Shown: positions 33,230 to 41,534, counted from the first letter of the stretch. The stretch is 64,000 nucleotides of DNA from Alphaproteobacteria bacterium UBA6324 (GCA_002439085.1 DJSW01000030.1:37599-101598); one strand, 5' to 3'. Made by a program: numbers and translations. Notes: generated by a model not told the origin, from the sequence alone.

Positions 33230-35033
33230 TCAAGGCGCGGGAAAAAAAACGCGCTATGAAAGATACGAATACCTTTTGATCGCCCTGCCGGTGCTGCTGT
33301 GGCAGATCGTGTTGATCGCCGGTTCAAACGGCTTGATGCCGGAAACGGACAACTATACGCACGCCATGCGGTTGGTTGATTTCATCCAATCCGGATCGTG
33401 GGCGGAAATCATGTACAGGCACGACAACTATCCGTTCGGGCAGATTTTGCATTTCACGCGCGCGACGGACGTTTTCCTGTATTTGACGACGCTGCCGTTT
33501 TTGCCGTTCCTGCCGTTGAAACAGGCCGTTTTTTACGGTTGTTTCCTGTACCAGCCCGTCATGGCGGTCGCTTCGGCCGTCGCGGTCGTGTGGGCGTGCC
33601 GGCCGTTCGCGGGTGCTTTTTTAAGAGCCGCCGCCGCCGCGCTGTATTTCATGCCGCTGGCCACTTACGCGCTGTTTACCGCCGGCCGCGCGGATCATCA
33701 TGTGTTGCTGAACCTGTTTCTGATTCTGATCATAGGCGAGCTGGCGCGCGGGTTTAAAACGCAAAGGATCGCGTATTTCAAAGCGGCCGGCGTTTTCGCG
33801 GGGCTGTCCGTGTGGGTGTCGCCGGAGGGGTTCCTGGCAACCATGGCGATCATCGGCGGAATGGTCGTCGCGTGGGTGTTCAGATACCAGAATATGCGCC
33901 AGATTTTTTTGTTCACGCTGTGCTTCTTTTTGTCAATGCTGGCGTGTCTGGCCGTCAATCCGCCCATGCAGGGATTTTTGTTCGCGGACAACGGGCGGCT
34001 GTCCGTGTTGTTGGCGGCGGTCGCCGGATTTGCGGCCATGTCCTTTTTCATGGCGGAATATTTCGAGCGCGAGGCCGGTGTTTCGTCCGTTGTCGGGCGG
34101 CTGGCCGTCATCGCTTTGCTGACGTTGTTTTCAATGGGGTTCACGCTGTATCTGTTCGGCGCGCGGGCGGTGTTCGGATCCCCCATCGCGCCCGAACTGT
34201 ACGACGTGTGGGCGAAATACATCACCGAGCTGTGGCCGGCCGTGCTGACCATGAGCGCGCTGGTCAAATTTGACGGACTGCCGCTGGTCGCGTGCGCTTG
34301 TTTGGTTTTTGCGTTTTTCTTCGCTTCGTTCCGGCAGAAAAAGATGATGTTCGCTTTCGGCGCCGCGCTGGTGTTTTTCGCGGTTCTGACGTTGATCAGC
34401 CGTCGGTTCGGCCGTCCGGCGGGGGCGTTCGCGCCGGTGATCGTCGTCCTGTCTTTGCGCGTTTGGTACGATCGGGCGCGGTTTTGGAAAAAGGAAAGCG
34501 TCCGCAGCGTTTTGGCGGTGCCGGCCGTCTTTTTCCCCGTGTCGCTGTTTTTCGCGTTCGCGACGCTGTCCTATGATTTCCAAATCGAATGGCAGAGCAA
34601 AACGACGCCGGAGGATTTCATTCCGTATCTGTCCAAGGAAAAAGGAAGCATCCTGGCGGCGTCTTCGCGCGGGCCGGAAATCGCGTGGCTGACGGAAATT
34701 CCCGTTGTCGGGTCGCCGTACCATTCCAACGCCGAGGGCATTTTGGACACGGCGGCGATGTTGCACGGCTATGATATGGTAAAAACGCGCCGCCTGTTGG
34801 AAAAGCATCAGGTCAAAACGATTTTGCTGGACGATCCGTACTATACGGCAAAGCCGGAGTTACGGCCGTTCGTGTCCATTGATCCGATGAAGCTGATCGG
34901 GCGGTTGCTGGTGACGGGAAAGCTGCCGTGCTTTGTCAAGCGGGCGCAAGGCGTTCCGGCGAAGAGCGCGGAAAAATACCACATCTTTCACGTCGATTTC
35001 AGCGGTTGCGATTCGTCTGCGCGATCCCTTTGA
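33219..35033 (+). CDS. Polytopic membrane protein, GT-C/STT3-like glycosyltransferase
   Basis: About 604 residues with a dozen or so transmembrane segments and a C-terminal soluble domain (about 150 residues). The first loop contains ETDNYTHAMRL and the next YRHDNYPFGQI, acidic motifs like the metal-binding loops of GT-C enzymes, and AGRADHHVLLN resembles the DHH motif of STT3/AglB/PglB-type oligosaccharyltransferases. No WWDYG-like motif is evident, so protein-glycosylating activity is not shown. The start is uncertain: TTG at 33,219 has AGGGGG six bases upstream; GTG at 33,198 is the alternative. Both overlap the tdk end, and the 3' end overlaps the convergent gene by 35 bases. Confidence 0.6.
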   Translation: MICDQGAGKKTRYERYEYLLIALPVLLWQIVLIAGSNGLMPETDNYTHAMRLVDFIQSGSWAEIMYRHDNYPFGQILHFTRATDVFLYLTTLPFLPFLPLKQAVFYGCFLYQPVMAVASAVAVVWACRPFAGAFLRAAAAALYFMPLATYALFTAGRADHHVLLNLFLILIIGELARGFKTQRIAYFKAAGVFAGLSVWVSPEGFLATMAIIGGMVVAWVFRYQNMRQIFLFTLCFFLSMLACLAVNPPMQGFLFADNGRLSVLLAAVAGFAAMSFFMAEYFEREAGVSSVVGRLAVIALLTLFSMGFTLYLFGARAVFGSPIAPELYDVWAKYITELWPAVLTMSALVKFDGLPLVACACLVFAFFFASFRQKKMMFAFGAALVFFAVLTLISRRFGRPAGAFAPVIVVLSLRVWYDRARFWKKESVRSVLAVPAVFFPVSLFFAFATLSYDFQIEWQSKTTPEDFIPYLSKEKGSILAASSRGPEIAWLTEIPVVGSPYHSNAEGILDTAAMLHGYDMVKTRRLLEKHQVKTILLDDPYYTAKPELRPFVSIDPMKLIGRLLVTGKLPCFVKRAQGVPAKSAEKYHIFHVDFSGCDSSARSL

Positions 35034-35517
35034 CCAGCAGGGTTCCGTTGGCGTCCGCCAATCCCGTCAGCAGGGCGTCGCCCGACCTGTCCGCCGTGAC
35101 GACGGCGAAGCGCGCGGATTCGGGGCGGAAGCCCTTTGTTTTCGCAAAGCGTAGGAATGTGGCGGAAAAACGGACGGACGCGTCGGCGCCGTTGTTGTCC
35201 GTCACAACGTATTTCAGCAGTGTTTCGCGCGGGCGCAAAGGCCGTTTCGACGGCAGGGACGAAAATTCCGCCCGACCGTTGTCCGGCCGTTTGACGACGA
35301 TCGTTCCCTTTTTTTCCAGCATGGCGTCAATCGGAATGAAATTGTGATAGCGCAGGCGGACGAACGGGGAAAATGCGTCTTCGCCCGTTTCCAAAACGGA
35401 TACCGGCAGCAGCAGCTGAACCCCGTTTTTCGCGGTGCGGGCGGACGCGGCGTAACGCGCGGTCAGGACGGTTAAAATCAGAACGGGGCACAAAACAGCG
35501 ATGATCAATCGGCGCAT
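34999..35517 (-). CDS. GDYXXLXY-family membrane-anchored protein
   Basis: A 172-residue protein with an N-terminal membrane anchor (about residues 4-22) and a soluble domain bearing LETGEDAFSPFVRLRYH, a variant of the GDYxxLxY signature. The two genes upstream resemble DUF2157 and DUF4401 proteins, the usual partners of this family, which supports the assignment. Function of the trio is not established; the first two are multi-pass membrane proteins and this one would face the periplasm. The ATG at 35,517, four bases after the previous stop with AAGGAA upstream, is preferred over one seven codons earlier. Confidence 0.65.
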   Translation of the reverse strand: MRRLIIAVLCPVLILTVLTARYAASARTAKNGVQLLLPVSVLETGEDAFSPFVRLRYHNFIPIDAMLEKKGTIVVKRPDNGRAEFSSLPSKRPLRPRETLLKYVVTDNNGADASVRFSATFLRFAKTKGFRPESARFAVVTADRSGDALLTGLADANGTLLVKGIAQTNRNR

Positions 35518-35521
35518 GGGA

Positions 35522-36538
35522 TTATTCCTTTGACGCAAAACGGCGTTTCAAGCATCGGCAAAGCAGGGCGGAAAGCAATCCGGCGACGGCGCAGAGCGTC
35601 GCGGCCGACGACAGGGAAACCGGCAGGTTTAAAATGAAAACGGCCAGAAAGGCGATCAGCAGGGCGGCCGCCGTTTTCGCCAGCGAACGCGCGTCCGTGA
35701 AATAGGCGGCGGCCAGCAGGACGGCCGCGCCGGCCATGCCGTCCGACACCAGCGCGGCGAAAGCGAACAGCGCGGCTGTTGACAGCCAGAACAGGGCTTT
35801 TTCCCCGCTTTCCAAATCTTTGCGCAAGGCCAGGATCAGCAAAACGCCCTGTAGCGCGAACGCCGCGGCCGAAACGCAGCCGGACGTAACGGGGGGCGTC
35901 CAACCGGTCAGGGCGGCCGCTTCCAGTCCCAGTTTCAAAAACAGCGGGGACAGGATGAAAACAATGGCCGGTTCGCGGTCGAAAACGTTTTTCAACGGGA
36001 AAAGCAATCCGGCCGCGCCGATCAGCGAAAACAGTCCGGCGATCGGAAAAACGGCGGCGGGGGCAAGGTGAAACGCGGCGGCAAAGGTCGTTACGGCTAG
36101 CCAAAACGATCCGAGTATCCGCCGTTCGCGGCGGGACGGTTTCGTCATGCCGGACGATAAAACGGGTAAAATCAGCACGGGAACGGCAGCGGGCAGCAGG
36201 AAAAACAGCTTTTCCCCCAGCAGCATCAATCCCGCCCACAAATAAACCGTGGCGAACCGGTGAAAAGCGGCGTTTTTCGTTTTGGCCGCGGCGACCAGTC
36301 CCGCGAGCGTCAGAGCCGTTCCCGCCCAAACGGCATAGGGGCGCAGGCCGACGAAGCAGGCGAACGCCGCCAGCTGTAAAACGATCAGCGAAAACAGGCC
36401 GTGAAACGGGTCTTTTTTGGCGGTTTTGCGTTCGGCGTCGATGCGGCAGGCTTGTTTCAGCGCCGGTTCGACCGCGGGGTTGAACACGGAAACGTTCAGG
36501 CAGGCCAGCGTTTGGCGCAATGAAAAATCAGCGGGCAT
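35522..36538 (-). CDS. DUF4401-like multi-pass membrane protein
   Basis: A 338-residue protein with about ten hydrophobic helices and very high Ala/Leu/Phe content, flanked by a DUF2157-like gene and a GDYXXLXY-type gene. This gene order and topology match the DUF4401 family; no motif alone would prove it. A short cytoplasmic N terminus (about 50 residues, ending in a Lys-rich stretch) precedes the first helix. It overlaps the end of the upstream gene by 11 bases, so translation is coupled. Role unknown. Confidence 0.6.
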   Translation of the reverse strand: MPADFSLRQTLACLNVSVFNPAVEPALKQACRIDAERKTAKKDPFHGLFSLIVLQLAAFACFVGLRPYAVWAGTALTLAGLVAAAKTKNAAFHRFATVYLWAGLMLLGEKLFFLLPAAVPVLILPVLSSGMTKPSRRERRILGSFWLAVTTFAAAFHLAPAAVFPIAGLFSLIGAAGLLFPLKNVFDREPAIVFILSPLFLKLGLEAAALTGWTPPVTSGCVSAAAFALQGVLLILALRKDLESGEKALFWLSTAALFAFAALVSDGMAGAAVLLAAAYFTDARSLAKTAAALLIAFLAVFILNLPVSLSSAATLCAVAGLLSALLCRCLKRRFASKE

Positions 36539-37469
36539 CTTCGTTTTCCTTTGTTGCGGAAACTCTCAGGCGGTCGGCGATCAGTTCCGCCGCGATCAGC
36601 GCGGACGCGGCGATTCCGGTCAGGGCGCGCGTCGTTTCGGGCGAAACCTGCGCGGCGGTCAGCAGGCGGAAAAGCCCCCAAACGATCCACGTCACGTTGA
36701 ACACGGCGACCAGACGCCGCGATCCGGCGTCGGGCAGGCGGACGGTGTAAACGTATCCCGCCGTCGCAGAGGCGGCCAAGCAGATGAGGAACGGGAAAAC
36801 GCCGGAGTTTCCGGTCGTCGCGGCGAACAGGAAAGCGAGCGTCGAAGCCAAAGGGAAAAGGCGGAAAACGGCCGGAGAAAGGGCGGCGCGTTCCCTGAAA
36901 ACCTCGCGTGCGATCAACATGGCGGCGTTCAGCGCGGCGGCGAACAGGAAAAGGGTGTCGTCGCGGGGCAGGAAAAGAGCCGCGTTCAGCAAAACGAAAG
37001 GCGACAGCCGGACGCCGACGCGGCCGGACGGTATCGCCCACACGCCGGACAGGACGGCGCAGGCCGGCAGGCCGGCGCGGGCGGACGCCCCCGACATGAA
37101 AACGGTGTCGGGCAGAAAATACATTAAAATGATCAGACCGATGCCGGCGTAATCGGCGGCGGCATGGCGGCGGCGCAAGCAGGCGCAACCCCCGAACAAA
37201 ACGGCCGCGGCGGCGAACCCGCCCGTTTGATACAGGAAATCCCAATGCGCAAGCGTCAGGAAAAACAGCACGGCGGCAAAAAACAGGGCGGTCGAAAGGC
37301 GCAGAAAAGCGATAACGCCCTTTTCCCATCCGCCGTCGATGCGGCACAGGGCGGCGGCTTGTAAAAAAGCGGTCGGCGCAATGACGCCCGCGCGGCACAG
37401 GCGGGCGACGGCTTTGGGCGTCGCGGGTTCGTTCAGATAGCTTTCCGTTTTTCTGTCGGGGACGATCAA
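36528..37469 (-). CDS. DUF2157-like multi-pass membrane protein
   Basis: A 313-residue protein with a soluble N-terminal part (about 50 residues, LYNxP-like linker, GWEKG) followed by eight or nine hydrophobic helices, as in DUF2157 proteins. The start is a TTG with AAAGGAAAAAAG directly upstream; no ATG is available near it. It is the first gene of the three-gene operon and is divergent from the secreted-protein gene at 37,530, with a short AT-rich promoter region of 60 bases between them. Function unknown. Confidence 0.6.
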   Translation of the reverse strand: MIVPDRKTESYLNEPATPKAVARLCRAGVIAPTAFLQAAALCRIDGGWEKGVIAFLRLSTALFFAAVLFFLTLAHWDFLYQTGGFAAAAVLFGGCACLRRRHAAADYAGIGLIILMYFLPDTVFMSGASARAGLPACAVLSGVWAIPSGRVGVRLSPFVLLNAALFLPRDDTLFLFAAALNAAMLIAREVFRERAALSPAVFRLFPLASTLAFLFAATTGNSGVFPFLICLAASATAGYVYTVRLPDAGSRRLVAVFNVTWIVWGLFRLLTAAQVSPETTRALTGIAASALIAAELIADRLRVSATKENEDAR

Positions 37470-37529
37470 ACTTTTTTCCTTTTGTTTTAAAGCTACAATT
37501 TTCCGAAATTATATTTTATAGTTGGCGGT

Positions 37530-39233
37530 ATGAACAGTTTTTTCAAAACGGCGGCGTTATTTTTTTTCCTGACACCCGTGGCGGGGGCGCAGACGCTTGA
37601 CATACCGACGGGGCATGAAATGAAGCGGATCGCCTATTCCGCAAAGGCCGGTGTCGAGGTTTTCGCCGAAGCCGAAGACGGCAAGTGGTGCGACGACATC
37701 CTGAGTTTGAAAATTTTCGCGCAGGATGAAGCCGCGTTCGAGGAACCGGCGCTGAACGCGCTGATGTCGAAAGTGGCCGTCGTTTTAAAGGGCGAATGTT
37801 CCGCCGCCCAACAGGCCGTGATCGACGGATACAGTTCCAACACGCTGGTGTATCAGGGTTCCGCGTCCGCATCGGATAAATGGAAACCGGAAAAGGGGAC
37901 GCTGAAAGTCAAAATCCGTCAGCTGCAGGCCGCGGCCGTCGCGTCCGCCCGCCCGAAAGACGGGTTTCCGGTCAGGGAATGGACGCCGCCCGCCGGAAAG
38001 CAGAAGATCATGGCGCATATCGACCAAAGCGCGCTGGAACACCGCATTTATTCCAAGGACAAGCGGTGTTCGATCCTTTACACGACCGATAAGCCCGTGA
38101 CGAAAATGAAAAACTGGTTCATCAGCGTCGGCGGCAATTCGTGTTCCGAAAATCTGGTCTATGGCCGCGCCGAGGTGTCCGTTTTCAACGACCGCGACAA
38201 TTTGGAAACGACGCTGGACGGATATTTCACCGAGGGACGTTTTACGGGGCGCAAAAACCTGAACGTCGTTTTGTTGAACCGGTACGGCGCGAACAAAGAC
38301 GAACAGGTGGCCAGCTATCTGATCGATTCGGATCCGGAATTGAAAATCCACTATGTCGGATATTTGAAAAGCCGCCGCAACCGTAAAACGGGGCTGTATT
38401 CGCCGTGGGCGGGGTGCGCGCCGTTCACGATCGCCGCCGTGACGGAAAACGAGGAGCTGTTTTTGGAACAGGCTGTGACGGACAACATATTGCGCACGGC
38501 GGAAAGCTTTGCCGACATCTTTTGTTCCGGCGCGACGCGGATGCGTTTTTTCGCAACGACCGTGCCGCAGGGGATCGCCGGTATGGATATGCCGGAAAAC
38601 GCCGGAGGGAGCGAGGGGACGGATGCGGATTCAAAGCTGATCTACGCCGCCGTTTTGGAACGAAAGCCCGCGAAAAAATGGAAAATCGCGTCTGATAAAA
38701 CGCAAAATCTGGCGCGGTTGCGCGAAAACATCCGCCGGAACGAGGATTTGCGCGAACATCAGTTGATGATGGCCGATTACAACGAATTGACGCAGGCGGA
38801 TTATCTGGGGCGGTTGGCCTATATGATCGGGGTGGACAGGATCGACAACCTGCCCGCGATGTTGACGGCGGCGTCGATCATTCAAAAGCCCGTGCGCGTC
38901 AACCTGCTGGTCAATATCGCTTCGTCAGGGTTGGACAAGGCGTGGGTCGAATGGCCGTCCGAATTTTTGATCACGCAGGCTAGCGGGTTGTTGAACCGGC
39001 AGGGATGGCACATCGTCAGCGGGAATTTGCGCGCCATGACCGACGAGGAAAGAAGGAAATACAAAAAGGACGACCCTTTCACCGCCGGCGTGCTGGAATT
39101 GTCCGCCGCCGCCGCTTGTGAACAGGAGGCTTGCGGCGAAGTGGCGGATTTGGTCGGGTTGATCCGGCGGCGGCATGAAAAGCCGAACTGGCGTCCGTAT
39201 CACGCCCCGTACCGGCGGGAGGACGAACCGTGA
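37530..39233 (+). CDS. Secreted protein of unknown function
   Basis: A 567-residue protein with a clear signal peptide (hydrophobic residues 8-18, cleavage near VAGA-Q). The mature protein is soluble, without internal transmembrane helices, and contains eight or more cysteines including GGNSCSEN, AGCAPF and CEQEACGE, so disulfides in the periplasm are likely. I recognise no domain. Its stop overlaps the next start (GTGA), so the two are made together, and they probably act together in the envelope. Confidence 0.6.
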   Translation: MNSFFKTAALFFFLTPVAGAQTLDIPTGHEMKRIAYSAKAGVEVFAEAEDGKWCDDILSLKIFAQDEAAFEEPALNALMSKVAVVLKGECSAAQQAVIDGYSSNTLVYQGSASASDKWKPEKGTLKVKIRQLQAAAVASARPKDGFPVREWTPPAGKQKIMAHIDQSALEHRIYSKDKRCSILYTTDKPVTKMKNWFISVGGNSCSENLVYGRAEVSVFNDRDNLETTLDGYFTEGRFTGRKNLNVVLLNRYGANKDEQVASYLIDSDPELKIHYVGYLKSRRNRKTGLYSPWAGCAPFTIAAVTENEELFLEQAVTDNILRTAESFADIFCSGATRMRFFATTVPQGIAGMDMPENAGGSEGTDADSKLIYAAVLERKPAKKWKIASDKTQNLARLRENIRRNEDLREHQLMMADYNELTQADYLGRLAYMIGVDRIDNLPAMLTAASIIQKPVRVNLLVNIASSGLDKAWVEWPSEFLITQASGLLNRQGWHIVSGNLRAMTDEERRKYKKDDPFTAGVLELSAAAACEQEACGEVADLVGLIRRRHEKPNWRPYHAPYRREDEP

Positions 39234-40252
39234 CGAAAAGTATGTGGGTTGCCGTCGTGATTTTGTTTTTGCTGTTCACGGCTTGCGGCGTTTTCATGGT
39301 TTTATTGCAAAAGGACGAAGAGCTGAAAAACGTTCACGCCTTTTTGACGCGCAACGGGATCAACACCGCCGTTTCGTACCGCGGCATTTCGCTGGCCGTG
39401 TCGGATGTCGCCGTGTTAAAGGGCGTTTCCGTCCGGCTGAACGCTTTGCCGTCGCTGGAAAACGACGTCAAGCGGTTTACCGTGCGCGATTATCGGGAAA
39501 GCGGCGGCGTCCCGTCCAAAATCGCGTTTGAGGCCGAAAAGGTTTCCCTGCGGCTGACGGATGTCGCGCGGTTGCTGAAAGGCGACGACGAAAGCGTGAT
39601 CGACGCGCTGGCCTCTTTCAATCCGGTCGAAGACGTTTTGAACCGTCCGCTGTACGCTTTGATGCTGGCCGGATGCGACCGGATCAGCGCGAACGTCACG
39701 GGGGAATATTCCTATTCGCCGTCAAACGGGAACATGAGGTTGAAAGCCGGAATTTCGGACAGGTGTTTGGGCGCGTGGTCGGTTGACGTTTCCCTGTCCG
39801 GCGTTTCAAACGCGCAGCAGGGGCAGCTGGTTTTGGCGTTCAAGCATTTTTTGCGCAAAGGCGATCCGTTGAAAGACGTTAAAAACTTTTTGAACGGCGC
39901 GACGGTGACGGCGTTTTCGGCGTCCTATACGGAAAGCGGGTTGGTGCGCGGGTACAAACGGTACATCGACACGCTGTACCTGCGGCGCGGGGACGCCGCC
40001 GACGCGGAAAACGGGACGATCGTTCCGGCGATCGCCGGCTATCTGTCGATGGCGAACGCCCACCGTCAGCGCAACGCCGAAATCGCCAAGACTTTGGCCG
40101 CGTTTTTAAATGCGCCGGACAGGATCACGTTTCAGTCAAAGGCGGGAAAAAAAGTCCCGCTACGGGTGCTGAGCGGGACTTTTCTGCGCCGGATGACAGA
40201 TTTGCTGTTGCGGCTGGACGCGTCGGTCGTTTTGGAAAAATCGACCTTTTAA
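39230..40252 (+). CDS. Membrane-anchored envelope protein of unknown function
   Basis: A 340-residue protein with one N-terminal transmembrane helix (about residues 5-25) and a large periplasmic domain. The GTG overlapping the previous stop is used; an ATG four codons later is possible. The periplasmic part alternates predicted beta strands (VSYRGISLAVSDVAVLKGVS, NVTGEYSYSPSNGNMRLKAG), a texture recalling AsmA- or YdgA-like envelope proteins, but this is only an impression. The last 35 codons contain, on the opposite strand, the probable terminator of cysK. Confidence 0.55.
   Translation: MTKSMWVAVVILFLLFTACGVFMVLLQKDEELKNVHAFLTRNGINTAVSYRGISLAVSDVAVLKGVSVRLNALPSLENDVKRFTVRDYRESGGVPSKIAFEAEKVSLRLTDVARLLKGDDESVIDALASFNPVEDVLNRPLYALMLAGCDRISANVTGEYSYSPSNGNMRLKAGISDRCLGAWSVDVSLSGVSNAQQGQLVLAFKHFLRKGDPLKDVKNFLNGATVTAFSASYTESGLVRGYKRYIDTLYLRRGDAADAENGTIVPAIAGYLSMANAHRQRNAEIAKTLAAFLNAPDRITFQSKAGKKVPLRVLSGTFLRRMTDLLLRLDASVVLEKSTF
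40146..40183 (-). terminator. Intrinsic terminator of cysK inside the convergent gene
   Basis: AAAAGTCCCGCT (40,150-40,161) and AGCGGGACTTTT (40,172-40,183) form a perfect 12-bp stem. On the minus strand the stem is followed by a run of seven T (A run at 40,147-40,153 on the plus strand), as expected for a terminator of cysK, whose stop lies about 70 bases upstream. It is embedded in coding sequence of the plus-strand gene. Confidence 0.8.
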
Positions 40253-40255
40253 CCT

Positions 40256-41185
40256 TTATTCCGAAAACATCGGGGTGGACAGGTAGCGTTCGCCGGTGTC
40301 GGGCAGCAAAGCGACGATCGTTTTGCCTTTGTTTTCCGGACGTTTGGCGATTTCGGACGCCGCATAGACGGCGGCCGCCGACGAAATGCCGACCAGCAGC
40401 CCCTCTTTGCGCGCCAGAAAACGGCCGGTTTTGAACGCCTGTTCGCCCGTCACGCGGATGATTTCGTCGTAAACCGTCCTGTCCAGCGTTTCGGGGATGA
40501 AGTTCGCGCCGATGCCCTGAATCGGGTGGGGGCCCGCTTTGCCTTCGCTGAGCAGCGGAGAGGCGTCGGGTTCGACCGCGACGACTTTGACGGCGGGATT
40601 CATCTTTTTCAAATAGCCGCCGACGCCCGACAATGTGCCGCCCGTACCGACGCCCGCGACAAAGACGTCAACCTTGCCGTCCGTGTCCTGCCAGATTTCG
40701 GGGCCGGTCGTCGCCATGTGCGCCGCGGGGTTCGCGGGGTTGACGAATTGCCCCGGAATAAAGGCGTTCGGAATTTCCTTGGCCAGTTCCTCGGCCTTTT
40801 CGACCGCGCCGACCATGCCTTTCGCCCCCGGCGTCAACACCAGTTCCGCGCCGAAAGCCTTTAACAGGTTGCGGCGTTCGACGCTCATCGTTTCGGGCAT
40901 GGTCAAAATGACGCGGTAGCCGCGCGATCCGCCGATCGCCGCCAGCCCGATGCCCGTGTTGCCGCTGGTCGGTTCGATGATGACCGAATCCGGTTTCAAC
41001 AGCCCCTTTTGTTCGGCGTCGTCGATCATCGCTTTGGCGATTCTGTCCTTGACAGATCCGGCGGGATTGAACATTTCCAGTTTGGCCAGAACGGTCGCGG
41101 CCAGATTTTCCGCCTGTTCAAAGCGCGCCAGTTCTATCAGGGGCGTGTGGCCGACCAGTTCCGAAACAGTTTTAAACACTTTCAT
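40256..41185 (-). CDS. cysK: Cysteine synthase A (O-acetylserine sulfhydrylase)
   Basis: A 309-residue PLP enzyme that makes L-cysteine from O-acetylserine and sulfide. The PLP Lys is in NPAGSVKDRIAKAM, the substrate loop is EPTSGNTGIGLAAIGG, and the phosphate-binding loop GVGTGGTLSGVGGYLK is complete; the C terminus is typical of CysK. It is preceded by an unusual leader: a cysteine-rich ORF and a terminator hairpin ending only about 30 bases before the start codon. An Rrf2-family regulator is divergent from that leader. Confidence 0.95.
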   Translation of the reverse strand: MKVFKTVSELVGHTPLIELARFEQAENLAATVLAKLEMFNPAGSVKDRIAKAMIDDAEQKGLLKPDSVIIEPTSGNTGIGLAAIGGSRGYRVILTMPETMSVERRNLLKAFGAELVLTPGAKGMVGAVEKAEELAKEIPNAFIPGQFVNPANPAAHMATTGPEIWQDTDGKVDVFVAGVGTGGTLSGVGGYLKKMNPAVKVVAVEPDASPLLSEGKAGPHPIQGIGANFIPETLDRTVYDEIIRVTGEQAFKTGRFLARKEGLLVGISSAAAVYAASEIAKRPENKGKTIVALLPDTGERYLSTPMFSE

Positions 41186-41215
41186 TTTATTCCTCGTTTT
41201 CTTTCATAAAAGAAG

Positions 41216-41240
41216 GGGGCTTTCCGTCGCGGAAAGCCCC
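41216..41240 (-). terminator. Terminator/attenuator hairpin between the leader ORF and cysK
   Basis: On the minus strand a 10-bp perfect stem (arms 41,231-41,240 and 41,216-41,225, loop of five) is followed by CTTCTTTTA. It ends 31 bases before the cysK ATG. The 5' arm plus loop (41,229-41,236) is also complementary over eight bases to 41,262-41,269 at the end of the leader ORF, an alternative that would block the terminator. Confidence 0.75.
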
Positions 41241-41258
41241 GAATCGCGTTTCAATCCG

Positions 41259-41390
41259 TTACTTTCCGCAGTTGCATTCAGCCGTCGCGCCGCATCCGCA
41301 GCCGCACGGTTGATGTCCGCATCCGCAAGCCGCAAACGCGGCGGAGGCGTACAGCATACAGGCGAAAGCCAGCAAACAAACCTTTTTCAT
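41259..41390 (-). CDS. Cysteine-rich small ORF before cysK (leader peptide or exported peptide)
   Basis: A 43-codon ORF with AAAGGG six bases before the ATG. The product has a signal-peptide-like N terminus (MKKVCLLAFACMLYASAAFA) and a short tail in which seven of 23 residues are Cys, in CG repeats (ACGCGHQPCGCGCG, then ECNCGK). In total nine Cys codons occur. Two readings: an exported metal- or thiol-binding peptide, or a leader peptide whose translation senses cysteine-tRNA for attenuation of cysK. The signal-like start favours the first, the position and alternative RNA pairings the second; both could hold. Confidence 0.7.
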   Translation of the reverse strand: MKKVCLLAFACMLYASAAFAACGCGHQPCGCGCGATAECNCGK

Positions 41391-41426
41391 GTTAATCCCT
41401 TTCCTGTCAGAGTGAAAACACTATTT

Positions 41427-41455
41427 AAGCTACATCCGTTTTTCAAAAATGTCAA
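41427..41455 (-). promoter_or_regulatory. Promoter of the cysteine-rich ORF/cysK unit
   Basis: On the minus strand a consensus TTGACA (41,450-41,455) is followed after 17 bases by TAGCTT (41,427-41,432). The start site would be about 30 bases before the ribosome site. The -35 overlaps the left half of AACCTG...CAGGTT (41,454-41,459 and 41,479-41,484), a possible operator shared with the divergent Rrf2 gene. Confidence 0.6.
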
Positions 41456-41500
41456 CCTGTTTGGTAGTGATTAAATTTCAGGTTATTTTCCGCCGTTTTA

Positions 41501-41509
41501 TGGTATAAA
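41501..41509 (+). promoter_or_regulatory. Extended -10 of the Rrf2 gene
   Basis: TGGTATAAA (41,501-41,509) fits an extended -10 element about 26 bases before the Rrf2 start codon. No good -35 is seen, so an activator or the extended element may be needed. Confidence 0.45.
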
Positions 41510-41534
41510 GGGATCAAACGGAAAGGATGACGCG

